This document shows positions 46,206 through 56,143 of a stretch of 64,000 nt of DNA, one piece after another. The DNA is from an uncultured Flavobacterium sp. (GTDB lineage Bacteria > Bacteroidota > Bacteroidia > Flavobacteriales > Flavobacteriaceae): assembly GCA_913061465.1 (NCBI GenBank), contig CAJXSU010000004.1:18164-82163 (forward strand), in the 5' to 3' direction. The notes under the pieces are model-generated. The model was not told the DNA's origin. It did not search any database and saw only the letters and a program-made list of their open reading frames with translations. Position numbers and translations under genes: made by a program. Position 1 is the first letter of the stretch. Every line of letters begins with the position of its first letter.

Positions 46206-47124
46206 TGTAATTACCATATAACTTATAATAATTTTCAAAAAATAGTTGTCCAATTTTTTTCATCCCAGTGTAATTATAATGATTTGCTGGTTTTCCATTC
46301 CAATCGTGAGTATAACGTGGGGTGTAGTTTTGAGCATGTGATTTGAGACTTCTTTCAATTAAAGTAACATTAGATAGATTCAGACTTGTTTCTTTCATTT
46401 TATTTATGACTTTATTACTTCCCACACCAAGCATCAAAAAAGGTAAATCATCTACTTTATAATGCAACCTGACTTTTTCAATCAGAGATGTTAGATTCTC
46501 AGCATATTTTTCAGTTGGTAGTGGTCCGTGTCTATTACCACTATCTGATTCTCCCTGAACCCACAACATCCCTGCAATTTCATAGCTACCAGGCTCCAAT
46601 TTTTCAAGTTGTAAATCAACAATCTCAATAAAATCTTTATACAATTTTCGTTTGTGTTCTTCTTCCTTTAATTGTGCTTTTTCTAGCGTCCAATTTGGAT
46701 TCCATGCACCATACAGAGAAGTGCCTCCTTCTGATCGTTTTATGAATAAAAACTTTTCATCTGGATATTTTTTTGCAAGTTCTATACCAAAAAATAACTC
46801 GGGGCCGAAGCATTTTTCTATTCTGAATTTCTTTTTTACATAATCCCAAGGATTTGTCACATCCAAAACCCCGTCTATGATAATAGGTTCTTTAATATTG
46901 TTGGTTGTTCCCTTATAATAATAACTTATATTATTTTGAGCTAATTTCAATTCTTTTTTATCTTGTTTTGTGATTTTGGAAGCATCTCCTCTACCGTCCA
47001 TATTTGATTGACCAGCAAGTAAAAAGACTTTAGTTTTATTTGTATGGGATACGTTTTCTTGAGACTGTGACGAAACAACGTTATTAAATATTAAAAATAT
47101 AATAAAGGGAAATAACCTGTTCAT
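46198..47124 (-). CDS. SASA-type (sialate O-acetylesterase-like) SGNH carbohydrate esterase
   Basis: A 308-residue secreted protein with a signal peptide (about residues 1-20). The catalytic Ser40 is in FLLAGQSNMDGRG, and MLWVQGESDSG and the C-terminal HYNYTGMKKIG supply the other blocks, with the catalytic His before YNYTG. This is the SASA/DUF303 family containing CE6-like acetyl-xylan and related esterases. It would remove acetyl groups from a glycan in the periplasm or outside. No glycan genes adjoin it, and its 3' end abuts the recombinase remnant, so it may have come with the mobile element. Confidence 0.88.
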   Translation of the reverse strand: MNRLFPFIIFLIFNNVVSSQSQENVSHTNKTKVFLLAGQSNMDGRGDASKITKQDKKELKLAQNNISYYYKGTTNNIKEPIIIDGVLDVTNPWDYVKKKFRIEKCFGPELFFGIELAKKYPDEKFLFIKRSEGGTSLYGAWNPNWTLEKAQLKEEEHKRKLYKDFIEIVDLQLEKLEPGSYEIAGMLWVQGESDSGNRHGPLPTEKYAENLTSLIEKVRLHYKVDDLPFLMLGVGSNKVINKMKETSLNLSNVTLIERSLKSHAQNYTPRYTHDWNGKPANHYNYTGMKKIGQLFFENYYKLYGNYIK

Positions 47125-47283
47125 AATAAATGATTTTATGCTACAAATTTAAGGAATACAACAAAATTTTCACTATTTACTTAAAATAATTTCATTAAAA
47201 TTTAAGGATTCAAAAACTAAAAATTATACAGTACATATTACTTTTAATATTTTAAGTAAATGAAACTGATTAGGAGCCGAAAA

Positions 47284-47310
47284 TGGTAGACACGTTGGAT
47301 TAAAATCCAA
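47284..47310 (+). pseudogene. Degenerate tRNA-Leu fragment
   Basis: TGGTAGACACG followed by TTGGATTAAAATCCAA closely matches the D loop and anticodon arm of tRNA-Leu(TAA), with one base missing from the anticodon loop. The variable arm, T arm and acceptor 3' half are missing, and only a vague GCCGAAA precedes it. The fragment stops 3 bases before the stop codon of the next minus-strand gene. It looks like a scar of integration or deletion. Confidence 0.6.
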
Positions 47311-47313
47311 TTT

Positions 47314-48693
47314 TTATAGTATACTTTCTTTAAATGCTTTTTTTAATAGTTTTCTTAATACGTCATAACCATCTGAGTTTAAATGTAAGCCGTCTTGAAG
47401 TAAAAACCGCTCATCAACCGTATTGTTCTTCATCATTGCTGAATAAAAATCAATATATCTTAAAAAGCTTTTTTCATTACTTAAATCACACATTAGTTGA
47501 TTTATGGTTTGTATCGTTTTCAATTTATCGATTCTTTCAAACGAAGGCTTAATGGAAATATTAAAAATAAGGGTGTCTGGAAATTTTCTATTTATGACTA
47601 TAATAAATTTTTTAATCAGTGCCACAATCTTTTTAGCTGAGTACCCCAGATTTAGATCATTGCCCCCTAAGTACAAGACGATTGCTTTTGGCGCCTCAAA
47701 AGTAAAAAGAGATTCAAAGTGATGTCTAAGAGATTCAATATAGGCCCCTCCAAACCCTAAGTTCAAAACGTTTAAGGTTTTAAAGTCATTTTCAATAGTT
47801 TTCCATAGTCTAATTGAGGAACTTCCGTAAAAAACCACTAAATTTTTCGTATTATGTTTGTGTCTTATTTTTTTCTTAAGTGCTTTTATTTCACTTGTGA
47901 AATGGGTGTCCTTTTTATTTAATTCAGTTACCCATGTCTTGTACCTAATATTTAAGTTTTCAATTACCCTTTTAATTAGGGGGTCTTCAGAAGATTGAAT
48001 ACCATATTCACTCATTTTAAATGGTGGCATTATTTGACACTTATAAACCGCTTCCGATGGGAGTTTGTCAAAGCCTGTCATCACTAAGGGTACTATATAG
48101 GGCTGTTCTTTCATACTAGCAGCCAGTTTAAAAATTCCTAACCAAAATGAGCCAGGTGAGTTTTCAGTGGTATAAGAACTGCCCTCTGGGTTAAATACTA
48201 CGTCTATTTGTTGTTCTAAATTTTCTATCGTTTCTAGCCGAAACGCTTCATGTGCTTTCTTTACCGTTTGTTTGTTTAAGTTGGGAGGTGTGAATGCTTT
48301 TGAATAGACTTTAATATAATCCAGTTTGTCGTAATAGGTTTTGTGATTCGTTTCCCCGGGTAGGGCATGTCTTACGATTCTGATACCGGGAGTATTATAA
48401 TACTTGTATACTATTTTACTGCTAATAAAATGGCTATCCAAAGTGAGTTGAAAATTAGTATCAACAGTGAAATAGTCATGATTTAATAAATGATTGTAAA
48501 TAAAGATAGACCCCTTTGAATAGGGGAGATTCTCAGAGCCTTTAATTTCGTAATTAAGGCAGTCAAAAGCCGCATTTATATTTTCAGCACATTGAATGCG
48601 TATGTCGTTCGCAGAAAACTGCTGATCAGACTCCACAACTTCACGATAAGCTCTTTTTAGATCACGTAAAAATTTTTTATTTATCTTTTTCAT
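47314..48693 (-). CDS. PlsC-like acyltransferase fused to SGNH hydrolase
   Basis: A 459-residue protein with two recognisable domains. Residues about 35-260 resemble a PlsC-type acyltransferase: the HX4D motif is His68-LLNH-Asp73 in FIYNHLLNHDYF, and motif III is FNPEGSS at 167-173. Residues about 282-455 are an SGNH hydrolase: block I FYGSSSIRLW (Ser291), block II Gly315, block III GGND at 343-346, and block V DGLHL with Asp434 and His437. No signal peptide or lipobox is seen, so it is probably cytoplasmic or peripheral on the inner membrane. It starts 17 bases inside the end of the trehalose synthase/phosphatase gene, so translation is coupled. An acyl-transfer and deacylation pair acting on a sugar lipid is a plausible but unproven role. 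Confidence 0.8.
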   Translation of the reverse strand: MKKINKKFLRDLKRAYREVVESDQQFSANDIRIQCAENINAAFDCLNYEIKGSENLPYSKGSIFIYNHLLNHDYFTVDTNFQLTLDSHFISSKIVYKYYNTPGIRIVRHALPGETNHKTYYDKLDYIKVYSKAFTPPNLNKQTVKKAHEAFRLETIENLEQQIDVVFNPEGSSYTTENSPGSFWLGIFKLAASMKEQPYIVPLVMTGFDKLPSEAVYKCQIMPPFKMSEYGIQSSEDPLIKRVIENLNIRYKTWVTELNKKDTHFTSEIKALKKKIRHKHNTKNLVVFYGSSSIRLWKTIENDFKTLNVLNLGFGGAYIESLRHHFESLFTFEAPKAIVLYLGGNDLNLGYSAKKIVALIKKFIIVINRKFPDTLIFNISIKPSFERIDKLKTIQTINQLMCDLSNEKSFLRYIDFYSAMMKNNTVDERFLLQDGLHLNSDGYDVLRKLLKKAFKESIL

Positions 48694-50887
48694 TTACAAT
48701 GAATTCTAGTAAATTTTTAACCCCTAAAGGGTTTTTGAGATAATACTTGGCAGCAGTTGTTTTTTTACCAACCTTGATTGTATAGGCATCCTCTGGTAAA
48801 TTTATAAACATATTTTCATCGGTTACATCATCCCCAATACAGAGTTTGAAATCATAATTTTTATTTGAAATAAGTTCTGAAACAGCAGTACCTTTATTAA
48901 ATTGACTATTTGTAATTTCAATGGCCTTATCCATGTTCAATAAACTGACATTTTCTGGAGCCAAGCCATCTACAACAGTTTTTAGTTCTACAGCTCTCTT
49001 GCTTGCTAATTCTGGGTCTACTTTTCTGTAATGCCAGACTAAACTATTTTGTTTTTCTTCTACAAAACTTCCGGGAGTTCGGTCTGTAAAAGAATTAAAA
49101 ATTGGTAAGAAGTTTTGGATCCAGTCTTTATTATTATTGATTTTTTCAGTCCATTTTTCAGTTTTGATATAGTAGCCGTGTTCAGCGACTAAAGTGAGAT
49201 TCATTCTGCCAAACCATTTATCTAGAAACAACTGATCTCTACCACTAATAATCACTAGATCAGTGTTTGAACATTGATTTATTTTGTATAATAACTTTAA
49301 TAGTTCTGGAGGGGGAATGGCTAGTTCAGGTTTCTCATTGAATTCAACTAGTGTCCCGTCATAGTCTAATAAAAGTAATTTTTTTTGGGCGGTATTATAA
49401 GCATTGGCGATAACTTTACTTATTGGATTGTCGATTTTAATAATGGTGTTGGTTTCTTTGCTTTTAGATTCAGAATTTAACTCGTCCATAAAGTCTTTAG
49501 CCCAGCGATTAACGTTGTAACGACTTAGGCGTTTTTGCATACTAAAGTTTCTTTGCTGTTGCTCCTCCAAAGGCATATTAATGGCTTTGAAGATAGCTTC
49601 AGACATAGAATTTAAATCAAAGGGGTTAACTACTAATGCTTGAAAAAGTTCTTTTGAAGCCCCGGCCATTTCACTAAGGATTAGAACGCCGTCTCCATTA
49701 ATACGTGTCGCTACATATTCTTTGGCTACAAGGTTCATTCCATCTCTAATTGGTGTGATCATAGCAATATCAGCATTTGAATAGAGATCTATTAAATCTT
49801 CAAAGCTCATAGATCGGTAGTAATACCATATGGGCGTCCAGTTTACAGTTGCAAACTTTCCATTAACTCTGCCTACAATTTCATCCGTGTCCCTTTTTAA
49901 TTTCTTGTATTCTGGAACATCTGACCTAGAGGGAACCGTAAGCATGACTAGCCGTACTTTTTCTAAATATTCTGGGTGCTTGATTAAAAACAGTTCAAAA
50001 GCTTTTATTCTATTAATTACTCCTTTGGTATAATCTAGACGATCAATTGATAAAATAAGCTTGCCATTATTTGAAGATTTTTTATGTAGTTCTATTTGTT
50101 TTTTAAGTTCTGATTTTTCATCGGACTTCTGCTCCTGTTGCTTTTTAGCGTTTAAATTAAATTTTTCGTAATCTATTCCCATAGGAAATGTATTGACTAC
50201 AACCTCTCGAATTCCGAAACTAATTTTATTAAAATTTACATCAAGTCTTAGGATCCTTTTCACAGAACTCAAAAAGTGTCTTTCATAATCATAGGTATGA
50301 AAGCCTATAAGATCTGCTCCCAAGACTCCCTCCAAAATTGACTCTCGCTTTGGAAATGTCCTGAAAATCTCAAAGGAAGGAAACGGAATGTGTAGAAAAA
50401 AGCCTATGTTAACATCGGGCCTTAGGTCTTTGATCATTTTTGGACATAACATTAGCTGATAGTCATGAATCCAAATGGTATCTCCAGCAGAAATATTTTC
50501 TATAACGGCTTCCGAAAATTTCTGGTTAATGGCTACATAGGACTCCCATTGCGCATCATTAAAAATAGAATATTCAATAAAATAATGAAAGAGCGGCCAC
50601 AAGCATTTATTTGGCAATCCATAATAAAAATCGTCTATTTCTGAATTATTTAAATTTACGGGGTAATAGCCCCCTTTATTTAAGGATATTTCTAGTGAAC
50701 CCCATGATTCATTATCTATTTCATTAATTCCGATGCCTGGCCACCCAATCCAGAGTGAATTATTTTGATTGTGGAACGTTTTCATTCCAGTAGCTAAGCC
50801 CCCACTAGTAGTGGTAAATTCAAAAGAATTATTTACCTTAGTTATCTTAATAGGAAGTCTATTTGAAACTATAATATTTTTACCCAT
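48677..50887 (-). CDS. Bifunctional trehalose-6-phosphate synthase/phosphatase
   Basis: A 736-residue fusion. Residues 1 to about 475 are the GT20 synthase (OtsA-like): IIVSNRLPIKI, GGLATGMKTFH, WIHDYQLMLCPKMI, LSIDRLDYTKGVINR and DGMNLVAKEYVA. Residues about 495-736 are the HAD phosphatase (OtsB-like): LLLDYDGTLVEF near 505, ISGRD and the metal site CIGDDVTDENMF. It makes trehalose from UDP-glucose and glucose 6-phosphate in one polypeptide, in the cytoplasm. It overlaps the acyltransferase-SGNH gene downstream by 17 bases and is divergent from GH15 with 25 bases between starts. Confidence 0.96.
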   Translation of the reverse strand: MGKNIIVSNRLPIKITKVNNSFEFTTTSGGLATGMKTFHNQNNSLWIGWPGIGINEIDNESWGSLEISLNKGGYYPVNLNNSEIDDFYYGLPNKCLWPLFHYFIEYSIFNDAQWESYVAINQKFSEAVIENISAGDTIWIHDYQLMLCPKMIKDLRPDVNIGFFLHIPFPSFEIFRTFPKRESILEGVLGADLIGFHTYDYERHFLSSVKRILRLDVNFNKISFGIREVVVNTFPMGIDYEKFNLNAKKQQEQKSDEKSELKKQIELHKKSSNNGKLILSIDRLDYTKGVINRIKAFELFLIKHPEYLEKVRLVMLTVPSRSDVPEYKKLKRDTDEIVGRVNGKFATVNWTPIWYYYRSMSFEDLIDLYSNADIAMITPIRDGMNLVAKEYVATRINGDGVLILSEMAGASKELFQALVVNPFDLNSMSEAIFKAINMPLEEQQQRNFSMQKRLSRYNVNRWAKDFMDELNSESKSKETNTIIKIDNPISKVIANAYNTAQKKLLLLDYDGTLVEFNEKPELAIPPPELLKLLYKINQCSNTDLVIISGRDQLFLDKWFGRMNLTLVAEHGYYIKTEKWTEKINNNKDWIQNFLPIFNSFTDRTPGSFVEEKQNSLVWHYRKVDPELASKRAVELKTVVDGLAPENVSLLNMDKAIEITNSQFNKGTAVSELISNKNYDFKLCIGDDVTDENMFINLPEDAYTIKVGKKTTAAKYYLKNPLGVKNLLEFIVNEKDK

Positions 50888-50912
50888 TTATTTAAATTAT
50901 AAAATTTTTTTA

Positions 50913-52703
50913 ATGCAACAAAATAAAAAGAACCTAAATTATGGAATAATAGGAAATTGCAAATCTTCGGCACTCATAAATGAGAATTCCGCAATAGATT
51001 GGTGCTGTTTGCCACAATTTGATTCCCCCTCAGTTTTCGGAAAAATACTGGACGATAAAATTGGAGGTCAATTTAAAATTGAGTGCGACCCTTCCTTTAG
51101 CATTAATCAAGAATACTTTAAGAATACCTGTATCCTTGTAACAAAATTCCAAAGTAAAAACCACGAATTTCATCTGATAGATTTTATGCCAAGATATCAA
51201 AAAGGCTCTTCTAATTACTATGCACCTCCAGAAATTACCCGGATTTTAAAGCTTGTAAAGGGGCGTCCGAGCTTCAGAGTGCTTTACGACCCCAGGCTTG
51301 AATACGCTTTGGGTGAGACTAAGAATTATGTAAAAGAAGATTTTGTAGTAAGTGTAGTGGATGCGGATCACTATGATACTTTATATTTATATACAGACTT
51401 AGATAAAAGAGAATTGTTGAGTGGGGCAAAAATGATACTTACAAAGGACCATTTTATGACCGTATCATATAATGAAAAAATAGAACTTCCCAACACTGAA
51501 TTTATACAATATGAATTTGAAATGACAAAAGTATATTGGCTTAATTGGTGTAAAAAAACCCCTTCTTTTAAAATTTATAACCATGAAGTTCTTAGAAGTG
51601 CCATGACCTTAAAATTATTAACTTTTGAAAAATCAGGGGCAGTTTTGGCTGCGGCAACTACCTCAATACCTGAAACCATAGGCGAAACAAGGAATTGGGA
51701 TTACAGGTTTTGCTGGATAAGAGATGCCTCTATGGTAATCAAAGTAATTGCCAAATTAGGCCATGTCAAAATTGTAGAAAATTTCATCCGATATATTATT
51801 GACTTAATTCCAGATAAAAATGAAAAGTTTCAAATTATGTATGGCATTAATGGTGAAAAAATTCTAACCGAAAAAACCTTAGATCACTTAGCTGGCTATG
51901 AAGGATCTAAGCCCGTTAGAGTTGGAAATGCAGCGTTTTTTCAAAAGCAAAATGATATTTACGGCATACTAATGGATGTGATTCATTATCAAATTGAAAA
52001 ATTTTCAGACAACAAAGAACGGCACGAAGAGTTGTGGACAATTGTTAAATCTATTGTTTGGGTGGTAAATAATAATTGGAAACTCGCAGATAAAGGCATC
52101 TGGGAGTTCAGAAATAACGATCAGCACTTTACATTTTCTAAACTCTTGTGTTGGGTGGCTGTAGATAGAGCAATCAAGATTTCCTATTTAATACAAGGCG
52201 GTAAATCTGCAAATAAATGGGTACGCTTAAGAGATGAAATCCATAGGGATATCATGGCTAATTCTTGGAATGAGGAAAAACAGAGTTTTATGCAATCCTA
52301 TGGTTCAGATCATTTGGATGCTTCGGTTTTACTTATGGAGTATTATGGGTTTATTGAAGCCAAAAACCCTAAGTACGTAAAAACCGTTAAGGCAATTGAA
52401 AAAGAATTAATGCACGAGGATCTACTATTTCGTTATAAAAATGAGGATGATTTCGGGACTCCAAGCTCTTCATTTACTGTCTGTTCTTTCTGGTTTATTA
52501 ACAGCCTTTATAAAATTGGTGAAGAAAAAAAATCTAAAGAATTGTTTGATAAATTGTTGGGCTTCAGCAATCATCTTGGCCTGTTTAGTGAAGATATTGA
52601 TTTTAAAACCAAGCGCTTATTAGGAAATTTCCCTCAAGCATATTCACATCTGGCATTGATAGATAATGCGATGAATTTTAATTCGGTTTCTGTTGGTGAT
52701 TAA
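50913..52703 (+). CDS. GH15-family glucoamylase/trehalase-like enzyme
   Basis: A 596-residue cytoplasmic protein (ATG at 50913; an upstream extension would run antisense through the trehalose gene). GH15 features are the start YGIIGNCKSSALINENSAIDWCCLPQFDSPSVFG-type domain, TRNWDYRFCWIRDAS near residue 261, and the C-terminal alpha/alpha barrel with DHLDASVLL and GTPSSSFTVCSFWF. GH15 enzymes release glucose from alpha-glucans, and a related subgroup hydrolyses trehalose. Its divergence from the trehalose synthase supports trehalase activity, or glycogen trimming, without deciding between them. Confidence 0.92.
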   Translation: MQQNKKNLNYGIIGNCKSSALINENSAIDWCCLPQFDSPSVFGKILDDKIGGQFKIECDPSFSINQEYFKNTCILVTKFQSKNHEFHLIDFMPRYQKGSSNYYAPPEITRILKLVKGRPSFRVLYDPRLEYALGETKNYVKEDFVVSVVDADHYDTLYLYTDLDKRELLSGAKMILTKDHFMTVSYNEKIELPNTEFIQYEFEMTKVYWLNWCKKTPSFKIYNHEVLRSAMTLKLLTFEKSGAVLAAATTSIPETIGETRNWDYRFCWIRDASMVIKVIAKLGHVKIVENFIRYIIDLIPDKNEKFQIMYGINGEKILTEKTLDHLAGYEGSKPVRVGNAAFFQKQNDIYGILMDVIHYQIEKFSDNKERHEELWTIVKSIVWVVNNNWKLADKGIWEFRNNDQHFTFSKLLCWVAVDRAIKISYLIQGGKSANKWVRLRDEIHRDIMANSWNEEKQSFMQSYGSDHLDASVLLMEYYGFIEAKNPKYVKTVKAIEKELMHEDLLFRYKNEDDFGTPSSSFTVCSFWFINSLYKIGEEKKSKELFDKLLGFSNHLGLFSEDIDFKTKRLLGNFPQAYSHLALIDNAMNFNSVSVGD

Positions 52704-53053
52704 TCCTATAAAAAATTAATCCAAATCTATTGAAAAGTTCGAACTTTTGTAAGATTGGGTAACAAATTTATAATCAGACAGTTATATGTAAATATAGCTA
52801 TTTTTTTATATTTAAAAATACAATAATAGGCACACTATTCGGCACACCATATTAATATTAATTGGACTTGTTTTTAAATTATCTAGCTTAGATAATGGAT
52901 TTTAATTGAGTATGGCAGTAAACCATTTCTGATTTAGTAGTGTATGATGTGGTGTTATATTAAATAGCTGAATTGAAGGAAGAAGATATGCCTATGGTTT
53001 AGCTAAACATTAGTAGTCATTAGAAATTAATTATATTTGATTAAAAATTCATT
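52704..53053. other. 350-base intergenic stretch with a perfect 16-base palindrome
   Basis: AAAAGTTCGAACTTTT at 52733-52748 is a perfect palindrome, 30 bases after the GH15 stop; it could be a weak terminator or operator. GGCACAC occurs twice near 52830-52850. A -7-like box TATATTTG at 53032-53039 lies 14 bases before the next ATG. I see no coding sequence or RNA gene in the rest. Confidence 0.5.
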
Positions 53054-56000
53054 ATGAAAAAACTAATATTCTTATTAGCAATTACATTTTCTACTGCATC
53101 TTACTCTACGTTTGTACCAAATACAAAAACTGATTTACAAGCAGCTGTGAACGCTTGGATTGATGGGACAATTATTGCAGATAGTTCAGTACCATCAGGA
53201 CAAGGCTCAGGAACTTATGGAGCAATGAATACTTGGGATGTTTCTTTAATTACAGATATGAGTTCTTTATTTGAAGGAAAACAAAATTTTAATGAAGATA
53301 TTTCTAATTGGAATGTGAGTAGTGTTACAACTATGGTGAGTATGTTTGAAGAAGCATCATCTTTCAATCAAGATATAAGTAATTGGGATGTGAGTAATGT
53401 TACTGTTATGAGTAAGATGTTTTTTGAAGCCTCAACTTTCAATCAACCTTTAGATTGGGAACAAGCCCCTTTTGCTGTTACTGATATGTCGTATATGTTT
53501 GCTAATGCTTCAGATTTCAATCAGCCTTTAGAATGGGGGGAAATTCCTGGGGGTGTAACTGATATGTCCTATATGTTTTATAATGCTTCAGCTTTCAATC
53601 AAGATTTAAATGTTTGGGATACAACTAATCTTAAAAATATGAAAGGTATGTTCAAAGGTGCATTATCTTTTAATGGAACTTTTAACAATTGGGATACAAG
53701 TAATGTTACTGATATGTCTGAACTTTTTTATGGAGCCTCAACTTTTAACGGGGATATAAGTAATTGGGATACAAGTAGTGTTACTGATATGAATTCTATG
53801 TTTAATGGAGCCTCAACTTTCAATCAACCTTTAGATTGGGAACAAGCCCCTTTTGCTGTTACTGATATGTCGTATATGTTTGCTAATGCTTCAGATTTCA
53901 ATCAGCCTTTAGAATGGGGGGAAATTCCTGGGGGTGTAACTGATATGTCCTATATGTTTTATAATGCTTCAGCTTTCAATCAAGATTTAAATGTTTGGGA
54001 TACAACTAATCTTAAAAATATGAAAGGTATGTTCAAAGGTGCATTATCTTTTAATGGAACTTTTAACAATTGGGATACAAGTAATGTTACTGATATGTCT
54101 GAACTGTTTTATGCAGCAACTTCTTTTAATCAACCATTGAATGATTGGGATACAAGTAGTGTTACTGATATGAATTCTATGTTTAATGGAGCATCAGTTT
54201 TTAACCAACCTATTGGAGATTGGAATACAAGTAATGTCAATAATATGAGTGGTATCTTTAAGGATGCATCTGATTTCAATCAAGATATAAGTGGTTGGGT
54301 TACAAGTAGTGTTACTAATATGGGTAATATGTTTGAATCTGCAAAATCTTTCAATCAAGATATTGGTTCTTGGGATGTGAGTAATGTGTCTGATATGTAT
54401 GCTATGTTTACTTCAACAGAATCTTTCAATCAAGATATTAGCTCTTGGGATGTGAGTAATGTGTCTGATGTGTTTGGTATGTTTTATGAGGCATTAGATT
54501 TCAATCAAGATATAAGTTCTTGGAATGTAAGTAGTGTTACTGATATGGGGTATATGTTTTATAATGCAGTATTATTTAATAAAAATCTTTGGAACTGGCA
54601 ATTAAAAAGTGAAACGGTTAATGTCACCAATATGTTTAGTGGTGCAACGGCTGCTCTAGCGTTAGGATACAATACAACTCCTTCCATAACACAAGATAGT
54701 AATGATGTTTGGAGACTTTCGGATGTTGCTCTTAATATGTTTCAACCAACAACAAAAGATCAATTACAAACAGCCGTGAACGGTTGGATTGAACAGACGA
54801 TTACTGCAGATAGTCCAGTACCATCAGGACAAGGCTCAGGAACTTATGGAGCAATGAATACTTGGGATGTTTCTTTAATTACAGATATGAGTTCTTTATT
54901 TGAAGGAAAACAAAATTTTAATGAAGATTTAAGCAACTGGGATGTTAGTAATGTGACTAAAATGGATGGAATGTTTTTTGAAGCTACTTCTTTCAATCAA
55001 GATATTGGTTCTTGGGATGTAAGCAATGTGACTGGTATGGCGTTAATGTTTTCAAATGCTATTTCTTTCAATCAAGATATTGGTTCTTGGGTTGTGAGTA
55101 ATGTGACTAGTATGTATGCTATGTTTTATTATGCATCATCTTTTAATCAACCTATTGGAGATTGGGATGTGAGTAGTGTGACTGATATGTATGGAATGTT
55201 TTTTGAAGCTACTTCTTTCAATCAACCTATTGGAGATTGGGTTGTGAGTAGTGTTACTGATATGGAAGCTATGTTTGCTTATGCATCAACTTTCAATCAA
55301 CCTTTAGATTGGGATACAACTAGTCTTAGAAATATGAAAGGTATGTTCGCGGCTGCATTATCTTTTAATGGAACTTTAAACAATTGGGATGTAAGTAATG
55401 TTACTGATATGTCTGAACTTTTTTTTGGAGCCTCAACTTTCAATCAAGATATAGGTTCTTGGAATACAAGTAAAGTTACTAATATGTATGCTATGTTTTA
55501 TGAAGCATCATCTTTCAATCAACCTATTGGAGATTGGGTTGTGAGTAGTGTTACTAATATGAGTTATATGTTTACTTATGCATCAACTTTCAATCAAAAT
55601 ATTGGCGGTTGGGATGTGAGTAGTGTGACTGATATGTATGGAATGTTTTATGGAGCCTCAACTTTCAATCAAGATATAGGTTCTTGGGATGTGGCTAATG
55701 TGATTAATATGAATTATATGTTTTTTGATGCATCCTCTTTTAATCAAAATATATCAAGCTGGTGTGTTACAAATATTGCTTCAGAACCATCGGGTTTTAG
55801 TAACTCATTATTATCTGAAAGTTATATGCCAGTTTGGGGTACTTGTCCAACTGCTAGTGTAGACGACCAAAACCAATTAGACATTTCAATTTATCCAAAT
55901 CCTACATCAGATATCGTATACATAGAGGGTAATTATTCTCAATTAAAAGTAGTTGTTTTTGATATACTTGGAAAGCAAGTAATGAAAGAATCTATTACAA

Positions 56001-56095
56001 ACAGCATAGATATTAGCCAATTAGAAAAAGGAGTTTACATCCTACAACTTTCTGATGGTGTTAAACTAACTACACAAAGAATAATAAAGAATTAA
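53054..56095 (+). CDS. DUF285-repeat surface protein with T9SS sorting domain
   Basis: A 1013-residue secreted protein. It has a signal peptide (about 1-18), then two halves, each starting with a similar 60-residue lead ([14 protein letters not shown]... and [15 protein letters not shown]...) followed by many DUF285 repeats of about 25-30 residues with the core [22 protein letters not shown]9SS type A sorting domain covers about 945-1013 ([16 protein letters not shown] to LTTQRIIKN). DUF285 repeats occur in BspA-like surface proteins and are thought to form an extended solenoid for adhesion or surface contact; the ligand is unknown. Near-identical internal copies show recent duplication. Confidence 0.93.
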   Translation: MKKLIFLLAITFSTASYSTFVPNTKTDLQAAVNAWIDGTIIADSSVPSGQGSGTYGAMNTWDVSLITDMSSLFEGKQNFNEDISNWNVSSVTTMVSMFEEASSFNQDISNWDVSNVTVMSKMFFEASTFNQPLDWEQAPFAVTDMSYMFANASDFNQPLEWGEIPGGVTDMSYMFYNASAFNQDLNVWDTTNLKNMKGMFKGALSFNGTFNNWDTSNVTDMSELFYGASTFNGDISNWDTSSVTDMNSMFNGASTFNQPLDWEQAPFAVTDMSYMFANASDFNQPLEWGEIPGGVTDMSYMFYNASAFNQDLNVWDTTNLKNMKGMFKGALSFNGTFNNWDTSNVTDMSELFYAATSFNQPLNDWDTSSVTDMNSMFNGASVFNQPIGDWNTSNVNNMSGIFKDASDFNQDISGWVTSSVTNMGNMFESAKSFNQDIGSWDVSNVSDMYAMFTSTESFNQDISSWDVSNVSDVFGMFYEALDFNQDISSWNVSSVTDMGYMFYNAVLFNKNLWNWQLKSETVNVTNMFSGATAALALGYNTTPSITQDSNDVWRLSDVALNMFQPTTKDQLQTAVNGWIEQTITADSPVPSGQGSGTYGAMNTWDVSLITDMSSLFEGKQNFNEDLSNWDVSNVTKMDGMFFEATSFNQDIGSWDVSNVTGMALMFSNAISFNQDIGSWVVSNVTSMYAMFYYASSFNQPIGDWDVSSVTDMYGMFFEATSFNQPIGDWVVSSVTDMEAMFAYASTFNQPLDWDTTSLRNMKGMFAAALSFNGTLNNWDVSNVTDMSELFFGASTFNQDIGSWNTSKVTNMYAMFYEASSFNQPIGDWVVSSVTNMSYMFTYASTFNQNIGGWDVSSVTDMYGMFYGASTFNQDIGSWDVANVINMNYMFFDASSFNQNISSWCVTNIASEPSGFSNSLLSESYMPVWGTCPTASVDDQNQLDISIYPNPTSDIVYIEGNYSQLKVVVFDILGKQVMKESITNSIDISQLEKGVYILQLSDGVKLTTQRIIKN
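53189..54928 (+). repeat. 111-base exact internal repeat, copies 1629 bases apart
   Basis: Bases 53189-53299 appear unchanged at 54818-54928, both inside the DUF285 gene. They encode the lead region before the first DUF285 repeats of each half, so the gene seems to be a head-to-tail duplication of an ancestral unit, kept identical by recent copying or gene conversion. Confidence 0.85.
53428..54105 (+). repeat. About 297-base identical tandem copy with 381-base period
   Basis: Bases 53428-53724 recur at 53809-54105 with no difference I could find by reading both. The span includes the distinctive [20 protein letters not shown] and [20 protein letters not shown] repeats. The 381-base offset is 127 codons, so the frame is kept. 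Confidence 0.85.
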
Positions 56096-56115
56096 GTAAA
56101 ACATACTTAAAACAC

Positions 56116-56143
56116 AACCCTTACAGAAATGTAGGGGTTTTTT
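56116..56143 (+). terminator. Rho-independent terminator after the DUF285 gene
   Basis: AACCCTTAC at 56116-56124 pairs with GTAGGGGTT at 56131-56139 (one G-U pair), with a T6 run at 56138-56143. It lies 21 bases after the stop. Its T-run overlaps the stop of the small minus-strand frame. Confidence 0.85.

Noticed and set aside
47264-47315. Functional tRNA-Leu
   Set aside because: The T arm, variable arm and acceptor 3' half are missing and the anticodon loop lacks a base, so it cannot fold as a tRNA.
53280-55760. Regularly spaced repeats as a possible CRISPR array
   Set aside because: The repeats are codon-phased DUF285 protein repeats inside one long open frame, not short identical palindromic repeats with unique spacers.
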